A stretch of 12,457 bases of DNA from Candidatus Minthenecus merdequi. Its GTDB lineage: Bacteria > Bacteroidota > Bacteroidia > Bacteroidales > Paludibacteraceae. The DNA lies in NCBI GenBank assembly GCA_018064385.1, contig JAGHVI010000128.1:1-12457 (forward strand), given 5' to 3'. Of this stretch, positions 8,026 to 12,457 are shown one piece after another. Each line of letters opens with the position of its first letter. Within the stretch, counting starts at the first letter, position 1. The translations under genes and the position numbers were made by a program. The notes beneath the pieces are model-generated. The model searched no databases and was not told the origin of the DNA. It was given only the letters and a program-made list of their open reading frames with translations.

Positions 8026-8102
8026 ATCAACGATAGATTAACGATACATTAACGATACATTAACATTAGATTAACGATACATTAACATTAGATTAACGTT
8101 AT
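8026..8102. repeat. Tandem array of seven 11-bp units
   Basis: Six consecutive units begin ATTAAC, and a diverged first unit reads ATCAACGATAG. In order after it: ATTAACGATAC, ATTAACGATAC, ATTAACATTAG, ATTAACGATAC, ATTAACATTAG, ATTAACGTTAT. The alternation of two unit types suggests that a 22-bp pair was itself duplicated. The period is close to one helical turn. It lies between the leader ORF and the acyltransferase gene and has no spacers, so it is not a CRISPR. It may be a slippage-prone spacer or a set of phased protein-binding sites. Confidence 0.85.
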
Positions 8103-8108
8103 ATAGAC

Positions 8109-8186
8109 CTATAAGCTTTCGTATAACTGCACGCCAAAACCTGTAAGGACGAAGCCTACCCCATCTCCAAGGAATATATGTCCCAT
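8109..8186 (-). CDS. Candidate 25-residue leader peptide or small protein
   Basis: An ATG at 8184-8186 opens 25 codons ending in TAG. The peptide is glycine-rich and hydrophobic: it starts MGHIFLGDGVG, continues through VLTGFG, and ends VQLYESL. The start is preceded by GGGAGGAA with an 8-base gap, an unusually good Shine-Dalgarno for an organism whose other genes show little. It lies in the proposed leader of the polyene-lipid operon, about 160 bases before the first gene. I do not recognise a named family. It could be an attenuator-type leader peptide, a tiny membrane or secreted peptide, or a chance ORF within a structured RNA. The strong ribosome site placed at the right distance is the main support; the short length is the main weakness. 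Confidence 0.45.
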   Translation of the reverse strand: MGHIFLGDGVGFVLTGFGVQLYESL

Positions 8187-8202
8187 AAGTTATATTCCTC
8201 CC
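8171..8202 (-). promoter_or_regulatory. Strong Shine-Dalgarno partly held in a hairpin with ATG in the loop
   Basis: On the minus strand GGGAGGAA (8195-8202) is an extended Shine-Dalgarno. Its 3' half belongs to an 8-bp inverted repeat, GGAATATA (8191-8198) with TATATTCC (8171-8178), and the 12-base loop contains the ATG of the leader ORF. Folded, part of the ribosome site would be hidden, which is a plausible switch geometry. No fold energy could be computed. Confidence 0.5.
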
Positions 8203-8205
8203 TTG

Positions 8206-8221
8206 TTGAGACTCATCTCAA
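8206..8221 (-). promoter_or_regulatory. Hairpin at the expected 5' end of the operon transcript
   Basis: TTGAGA and TCTCAA form a perfect 6-bp stem around a 4-base loop (TGAG on the minus strand). It begins within a few bases of the start expected from the promoter box at 8230-8237, a typical place for a 5' stabilising stem. It could equally be an operator for a dimeric repressor. Confidence 0.4.
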
Positions 8222-8229
8222 TTAGGCTG

Positions 8230-8237
8230 CAAAGATA
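8230..8237 (-). promoter_or_regulatory. Bacteroidota-type promoter box for the polyene-lipid operon
   Basis: The minus strand reads TATCTTTG followed by C, matching the Bacteroidota -7 box TAnnTTTG. No clear TTG is seen about 20 bases upstream, so the -33 element is weak or absent. A start near 8223 would give a leader of roughly 277 bases before the acyltransferase ATG. Confidence 0.5.
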
Positions 8238-8311
8238 CAAAATAAAAATGGATTACACACTATAATATCAAATAAATCTTTCCACAACTTTGAATTTTAA
8301 CACTGAATCGC

Positions 8312-8346
8312 ACAAAAAAGGCACTCCATTACAATATGAAGTGCCT
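8312..8346 (-). terminator. Rho-independent terminator after the lipoprotein gene
   Basis: On the minus strand AGGCACT (8340-8346) pairs with AGTGCCT (8319-8325). The inner CAT/ATG arms extend the stem after one mismatch, and six T follow directly. It lies 23 bases past the lipoprotein stop codon. The plus strand has no T-run after the stem, so it works in the minus direction. Confidence 0.85.
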
Positions 8347-8369
8347 CCGTTAAGCTTGTCCTCACCTAT

Positions 8370-8807
8370 TTACTTTGCGGTAAGACCTTTTTTCTTTGTG
8401 CCAATTCCGTCTTGACCAGCAGCAGACTCAGCCTTTGCTGCACCTTCGCTGCTTACTGTATTACCATTATCTCTAACTGGTTTATTTGGACTAAGTTTGA
8501 GACCTTTTTGATTGTCAGCAGGATTAAGTTTCTTTGCAGCTGTATTTTCGTTTGTTTTCAACTGTGATGGATCAATCTTTTTAGGTTCCTCTTTTGGTGT
8601 AGCCTCTGCTTTTTTCTGTTGTGGTTTTGCTACTTGCTCAACAGGTTCTTCGACAACAGGAGTATCAACTGCCATGGTGTCAACAACTGGAGCTGGTTCA
8701 ACAGCTACAGTATCCTCCTGAGGCTGTTCCTCAGTAGTCTCCTCGCTACCGCATGCTGCAAAAGTGAAAGCAGCAGCGAGAACTGCAAAAAAGAAAATTT
8801 TCTTCAT
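8370..8807 (-). CDS. Small low-complexity lipoprotein
   Basis: This 145-residue protein has a signal peptide (MKKIFFFAVLAAAFTFAAC) that ends in a lipobox-like TFAAC, with lipidated Cys at C19. The next residues, GSEETTEE, are acidic, like the surface-export signals that follow the Cys in some Bacteroidota lipoproteins, so cell-surface display is possible. The rest is rich in Glu, Pro, Ala, Val, Thr and Lys with no recognisable domain: an acidic Pro/Val part (about 22-62) and then a Lys-rich part ending in KKKGLTAK. It is probably disordered, and I do not recognise a family. It starts 34 bp after argS with no promoter box or terminator between them, so the two are likely co-transcribed, and a clear terminator follows. 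The lipobox lacks the usual Leu at -3 (Phe instead), which is a mild deviation. Confidence 0.75.
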   Translation of the reverse strand: MKKIFFFAVLAAAFTFAACGSEETTEEQPQEDTVAVEPAPVVDTMAVDTPVVEEPVEQVAKPQQKKAEATPKEEPKKIDPSQLKTNENTAAKKLNPADNQKGLKLSPNKPVRDNGNTVSSEGAAKAESAAGQDGIGTKKKGLTAK

Positions 8808-8841
8808 AATGATTTTGATATTAAAATGTTAAACAATAGAA

Positions 8842-10620
8842 TCACATTTTTGATGGCATTTCTATACCTAATAATGCCATAGCAGATGTCACTATTTTCG
8901 ACACATTACGCGAAAGCACAAGGCGTACATTACGTACGGCGGCATTCTCCTCTTTGAGCACTGACGAAGCCTGATAGAACTGGTTGTACTCCTTCACAAG
9001 GTCATACGCATAATTCGCAAGAAGCGCAGGCGAAAATTCCTGACCCGCCTGGCGAACTACGTTTGGATAGTTGTTCAGGTTCTGAATGAGTGATGTCTCA
9101 CGGTCTGTCAATTCAATCGTATGGTCAACTTCTTTCAGTTCAATACCCTGCTCTTTCGCTTTTCTCAACAGCGAGTTGATACGTGCGTTGGTGTATTGTA
9201 TGAACGGTCCTGTGTTGCCGTTGAAATCAATTGACTCTTTAGGATTAAACATCATATTTTTGCGTGGGTCAACCTTCAGTATGAAGTATTTCAATGCGCC
9301 AAGACCCACCATTCTGTTGATGTCGGCAGATTCCTCTTCTGTCAGTCCATCCAGTTTGCCAAGTTCCTCCGAAGTCTCCCTCGCCTGCTCTATCATCTCG
9401 TCCATCAGGTCGTCAGCATCAACCACAGTTCCTTCACGGCTCTTCATTTTTCCCTCTGGCAACTCAACCATTCCATAAGAGAAGTGTACAAGTTCTTTGC
9501 CCCACTCAAATCCAAGACGGTCTAACAATATCGAAAGTACCTGAAAATGGTAGTTCTGCTCGTTTCCAACCACATAAACCATCTTCGAAATTGGATAATC
9601 CTGATAACGAAGCTTGGCAGTACCTATATCTTGAGTCATATACACAGAAGTGCCGTCCTGACGAAGAAGCAATTTCTCGTCCAATCCATCTTTGGTTAAA
9701 TCTGCCCAAACCGAACCATCTGGACGACGATAGAACACACCCTTTGCAAGCCCCTCTTCAACTTTTGCCTTTCCCTCAAGATATGTTTGCGACTCATAAT
9801 AAATTCTGTCGAAATCAACGCCCAAACGCTTGTAAGTCTCGTCAAAACCTGCATAAACCCATCCGTTCATCTCTGCCCACAACCTGCGCACCTCTGGGTC
9901 GTTCTGCTCCCATTTCAACAACATCAACTGAGCCTCAACCATCAGCGGAGCCTGACGCTTGGCTTCTTCCTCCGACATACCTTTTTCCATCAACTCCTTA
10001 ACCTCTGCTCTATAATGTTTGTCAAATTCAACGTAGTATTTGCCAACAAGGTGGTCACCTTTCATTCCAGACGAAACGGGTGTCTCACCATTACCATAAC
10101 GCAGCCATGCTAGCATTGACTTGCAAATGTGAATGCCTCGGTCATTGACTATGTTGGTTTTAACGACATGCCAACCATTTGCTTTTTGGATTTGTGATAT
10201 TGAATAACCAAGCAGATTATTGCGTATGTGACCAAGGTGCAACGGTTTGTTCGTATTCGGCGATGAATACTCCACCATCATCAATGGTGAATCCTCCGTA
10301 GCACGAATATGACCAAAATCATCGTTAGCATCTATATTTGCAAGCACATCAAGCCAATACGAACGATTAATTGATATATTTAGGAAACCCTTCACCACAT
10401 TAAAATCCGATATCATCTCAGAAACACTTTTCAACCTTTCGCCAAGTTCTTGACCTACCATCTCTGGTGACTTGCGTGCCGCTTTTACGAACGGAAAGAC
10501 AACAACTGTCACATCTCCTGAGAATTCTGCACGGGTTTTCTGCAACTGCACCTCTTTTACCTCAAGCCCGTAAAGTTCTCTTACAGCGGAAATTACAGCA
10601 GCTGAAATAATTTCTTCCAT
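8842..10620 (-). CDS. argS: Arginyl-tRNA synthetase
   Basis: This 592-residue class I aminoacyl-tRNA synthetase charges tRNA-Arg with arginine in the cytoplasm. The order of domains is an ArgRS-specific N-terminal domain (about 1-85), a Rossmann catalytic core with the HIGH-type motif HLGH (128-131, in NTNKPLHLGHIRNN), a KMSKS-type loop region KMKSREGT (391-398), and a DALR anticodon-binding domain (about 470-592) with the GNTGPFIQYTNARI stretch before it. Length is normal for bacterial ArgRS and it looks complete, ending GIEMPSKM. ATG at 10620 is the first start after a promoter box at 10651-10658. It is divergent from queA. Confidence 0.97.
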   Translation of the reverse strand: MEEIISAAVISAVRELYGLEVKEVQLQKTRAEFSGDVTVVVFPFVKAARKSPEMVGQELGERLKSVSEMISDFNVVKGFLNISINRSYWLDVLANIDANDDFGHIRATEDSPLMMVEYSSPNTNKPLHLGHIRNNLLGYSISQIQKANGWHVVKTNIVNDRGIHICKSMLAWLRYGNGETPVSSGMKGDHLVGKYYVEFDKHYRAEVKELMEKGMSEEEAKRQAPLMVEAQLMLLKWEQNDPEVRRLWAEMNGWVYAGFDETYKRLGVDFDRIYYESQTYLEGKAKVEEGLAKGVFYRRPDGSVWADLTKDGLDEKLLLRQDGTSVYMTQDIGTAKLRYQDYPISKMVYVVGNEQNYHFQVLSILLDRLGFEWGKELVHFSYGMVELPEGKMKSREGTVVDADDLMDEMIEQARETSEELGKLDGLTEEESADINRMVGLGALKYFILKVDPRKNMMFNPKESIDFNGNTGPFIQYTNARINSLLRKAKEQGIELKEVDHTIELTDRETSLIQNLNNYPNVVRQAGQEFSPALLANYAYDLVKEYNQFYQASSVLKEENAAVRNVRLVLSRNVSKIVTSAMALLGIEMPSKM

Positions 10621-10650
10621 AACGTTAAAAAGTTTATCTTATTTATGCGG

Positions 10651-10682
10651 CAAAGTTACAAAAAAAAGTTCTACCTTTGCAA
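10651..10682 (-). promoter_or_regulatory. argS promoter
   Basis: The minus strand has TAACTTTG (10651-10658, -7 box) with TTG (10680-10682, -33 box) 21 bases upstream, a good Bacteroidota promoter. A start near 10644 would leave a leader of about 24 bases. The -33 element lies directly against the queA -7 box of the other strand. Confidence 0.65.
10672..10679 (+). promoter_or_regulatory. queA promoter -7 box
   Basis: TACCTTTG matches TAnnTTTG. Transcription would start near 10685, only about 15 bases before the ATG at 10700. No TTG is found at the usual -33 distance; that place is filled by the complement of the argS -7 box. Confidence 0.6.
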
Positions 10683-10699
10683 CAAATTTGAAACTTTTT

Positions 10700-11920
10700 A
10701 TGCACGAAACAATAAAAGATATCCGAATGGAGGATTTTGATTACCTTCTGTCAGACGGAAAAATAGCCAAATATCCTGTAAATGAGCGTGATCACTCTAA
10801 ACTTCTACTATGGAACAAAGGTGTATGTCAGGAAAAAGTTTTTTATGAACTGCCCGAAATCCTTCCTAAAGGTGACCTTTTAATCTATAATAATACGAAG
10901 GTTATCCAAGCTCGGCTGCGTTTCCATAAAACAAGCGGAGCAGAAATCGAAATTTTTTGTCTTGAACCCGAAAACCCCAAGGATTACGGGCAGGTGTTTC
11001 AAACAACCAAGAGTTGCGAATGGCAATGCCTTGTCGGAAATTCAAAGAAATGGAAGGAAGGCAAACTTTCCGAAACGGTTATGGTTGACCATCGGATTAT
11101 AGAATTTACTGCCGAACGTGTTGAGCAACTCGAAGGTATGTCAAACGTTATCCGGTTTGAGTGGGACAACGGGGAGGTCACCTTCGGAGAGTTGCTTGAG
11201 CAATTCGGTCAACTGCCTATACCGCCATACCTCAACCGCAAAACCGAAGAGAGCGACAAACGTACATACCAGACAGTCTATTCACGCATCGAAGGTTCGG
11301 TGGCTGCACCTACCGCAGGCCTTCATTTCACTGAAAATGTACTTCGAGAACTCGTCTTGCGTGGGATTTACGAAGACGAAGTCACGCTGCATGTAGGCGC
11401 AGGAACTTTTCAACCTGTCAAAAGCGAAACCATCGGTGGACACCCTATGCACAAGGAGACAATCTCGGTACGCAAAACCACAATTGAAAATATCATTAAG
11501 CACCTTGACCACATTATAGCTGTCGGAACTACGTCAGTACGCACCCTCGAAAGTCTGTATTTCTTCGGTTGTCAGTTGATGAAAGACGACAGCGAACGAG
11601 AGATGACAGTCGGACAATGGGAACCTTACGAAACAGAATATACCACCGAACCAAGCGTTGCTCTACAGACCATCGTTGACTATCTGAATAAACACCATCT
11701 ACCCGATTTCGAAGCCGAAACACGTATTATAATAGTGCCAGGTTATCAGTTCCGCATTGTCAACAAACTCATCACAAACTTCCATCAACCCAAAAGCACC
11801 CTCCTGCTTCTCATATCAGCCTTTGTAGGCGGTGATGAATGGAAAAACATATATAACTTCGCACTACAGAACGACTTCCGTTTCCTCAGTTATGGGGATT
11901 CTTCGTTGTTAATCAGATAA
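10700..11920 (+). CDS. queA: S-adenosylmethionine:tRNA ribosyltransferase-isomerase QueA
   Basis: QueA transfers and isomerises the ribosyl part of SAM onto preQ1-modified tRNA to make epoxyqueuosine at the wobble position. The 406-residue product has the family's strongest motifs: GQLPIPPYLNR (170-180), GSVAAPTAGLHFT (199-211), LHVGAGTFQPV (230-240) and, near the end, NFHQPKSTLLLL. It is about 50 residues longer than E. coli QueA, with an N-terminal opening IRMEDFDY and an extra segment around 80-125. This resembles the long form I know from Bacteroidota. The frame is open back to a TTG at 10688, but that would leave almost no leader after the promoter box, and the ATG at 10700 fits the N-terminus of relatives. 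A thioesterase gene follows 17 bp downstream. Confidence 0.93.
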   Translation: MHETIKDIRMEDFDYLLSDGKIAKYPVNERDHSKLLLWNKGVCQEKVFYELPEILPKGDLLIYNNTKVIQARLRFHKTSGAEIEIFCLEPENPKDYGQVFQTTKSCEWQCLVGNSKKWKEGKLSETVMVDHRIIEFTAERVEQLEGMSNVIRFEWDNGEVTFGELLEQFGQLPIPPYLNRKTEESDKRTYQTVYSRIEGSVAAPTAGLHFTENVLRELVLRGIYEDEVTLHVGAGTFQPVKSETIGGHPMHKETISVRKTTIENIIKHLDHIIAVGTTSVRTLESLYFFGCQLMKDDSEREMTVGQWEPYETEYTTEPSVALQTIVDYLNKHHLPDFEAETRIIIVPGYQFRIVNKLITNFHQPKSTLLLLISAFVGGDEWKNIYNFALQNDFRFLSYGDSSLLIR

Positions 11921-11937
11921 ATCACACATTCAAAACA

Positions 11938-12303
11938 ATGATAAACTGGAAACTGAAAGATATTTGGGCTGAAAATAACGGTATGACCGTCACCGAAACA
12001 ACTGACACATCAGCAACAACCGAAATGACCGTTGACCAACGACATCTCAATGGCGTTGGTGTATGTCAGGGAGGAGTCCTCTTCACACTTGCCGACCTTG
12101 CCATGGCTGCTGTCACAAACCAAAACAGCAAAAGCGTATCCACTGATGCCAACATCCGCTTTCTCGCCCCTGCAAATGAAGGTGACCACCTTGTTTGCCA
12201 CTGCCGCATAATCAAAGATGGTCGCCTGCCCGTCGTCGAAGGCGACATACGCACAACCGAAAAAATCATCGCCACATTTGGCGGACGAGATTATAGATTA
12301 TAG
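11938..12303 (+). CDS. PaaI-family hot-dog thioesterase
   Basis: This 121-residue hot-dog protein has the PaaI signature HLNGVGVCQGGVLFTLADLA: H36, N38, G41, then Q44-G45-G46 and the catalytic-helix Asp at D53. PaaI proper has His-Gly-Gly where this one has Gln-Gly-Gly; I recall Gln at this place in related Bacteroidota proteins, so it is probably active. Such enzymes hydrolyse acyl-CoA or aryl-CoA thioesters as homotetramers in the cytoplasm. The protein is slightly short for the family (usually about 135-145) but ends with the expected ATFGGRDYRL strand and looks complete. It sits 17 bp after queA on the same strand with no promoter between them, so co-transcription is likely. There is no obvious functional tie to queuosine. 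It is unlikely to belong to the polyene-lipid operon, which is divergent and 4 kb away. Confidence 0.82.
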   Translation: MINWKLKDIWAENNGMTVTETTDTSATTEMTVDQRHLNGVGVCQGGVLFTLADLAMAAVTNQNSKSVSTDANIRFLAPANEGDHLVCHCRIIKDGRLPVVEGDIRTTEKIIATFGGRDYRL

Positions 12304-12382
12304 GGTGGATTTATTAATTAGGTTGAGACGATTTTGAAGTTTATTTTTAGCATATTGCTGTGCGGAAGAAGGGCGTAGCAAG

Positions 12383-12457
12383 GCATTTATAGTTTTGCTT
12401 TTTAGCAAAACGGCCGCAGCGAGGGGAGCAATCTCTGATTGCGACGGAGGTAAATGC
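12383..12457. repeat. Nested inverted repeats, possible structured extragenic element
   Basis: The region after the thioesterase gene (12304-12457) holds no gene. Its last 75 bases are framed by GCATTTA (12383-12389) and TAAATGC (12451-12457). Inside lie a perfect 8-bp hairpin with a T4 loop (GTTTTGCT / AGCAAAAC, 12392-12411) and a perfect 6-bp hairpin with a 3-base loop (GCAATC / GATTGC, 12428-12442), separated by a GC-rich linker. No T-run follows either stem, so it is not a standard terminator. The outer arm touches the window edge, so the element may be longer. Confidence 0.5.

Noticed and set aside
8026..8102. The repeated region as a CRISPR array
   Set aside because: Units are 11 bp and directly abutting, with no spacers and no cas genes nearby.
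8854..8879. Hairpin TGGCATT / AATGCCA near the end of argS as a terminator
   Set aside because: It lies within the argS coding region and no T-run follows on either strand.
10688..11920. TTG at 10688 as the queA start
   Set aside because: It would fall almost at the predicted transcription start; ATG at 10700 matches relatives.
12392..12411. Perfect 8-bp hairpin as the terminator of the queA-thioesterase transcript
   Set aside because: The stem is followed by GC-rich sequence instead of T, so it lacks the U-tract of an intrinsic terminator.
1..12457. tRNA or rRNA genes, insertion sequences or phage genes
   Set aside because: No cloverleaf, rRNA segment, transposase or integrase was recognised on either strand by reading; a tRNAscan or HMM search was not possible.

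Overview
The window looks like a stretch of a Bacteroidales chromosome (phylum Bacteroidota). Three things point there: promoter boxes of the form TAnnTTTG instead of sigma70 boxes, near absence of Shine-Dalgarno sequences before most genes, and the style of the proteins (the long form of QueA, an ArgRS with a Bacteroidota-like C-terminus, a lipoprotein with acidic residues just after the lipid-bearing Cys). Genus cannot be read from the sequence.

Left part (121-7946, minus strand): eight tightly packed genes form one operon, transcribed right to left. In transcription order they are a PlsC-type membrane acyltransferase, a FabF-like ketosynthase, an acyl carrier protein, a hot-dog dehydratase (ApeP-like), a YbgC/FadM-type thioesterase, a second hot-dog dehydratase (ApeI/FabZ-like), an MMPL/RND exporter, and a CrtI/RetSat-type FAD oxidoreductase. 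Six of the seven junctions overlap by 4-14 bp and the seventh has a 17-bp gap. The set matches the core of aryl polyene/flexirubin-type lipid pathways: a polyunsaturated acyl chain would be built on the ACP, dehydrated, released or transferred to a lipid acceptor, oxidised or isomerised, and exported. There is no ketoreductase, aromatic ammonia lyase, chain-length factor or phosphopantetheinyl transferase here, so the product is unknown and other enzymes must act from elsewhere.

Middle (7947-8369): a 423-bp gene-poor stretch that appears to be the operon's leader. From the likely promoter (8230-8237) inward it holds a 5' hairpin, a strong Shine-Dalgarno partly inside a hairpin whose loop carries an ATG, a 25-codon ORF, a tandem array of 11-bp units, and a hairpin at the acyltransferase start codon. 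This is the most intriguing non-coding structure in the window. A rho-independent terminator (8312-8346) closes the neighbouring lipoprotein gene.

Right part (8370-12303): argS and a small low-complexity lipoprotein gene lie on the minus strand, probably as one transcript. Divergently on the plus strand lie queA (tRNA queuosine synthesis) and a PaaI-like thioesterase. The argS and queA promoters interlock in a 79-bp intergenic region. The last ~75 bases hold a set of nested inverted repeats resembling an extragenic structured element, possibly cut by the window edge.
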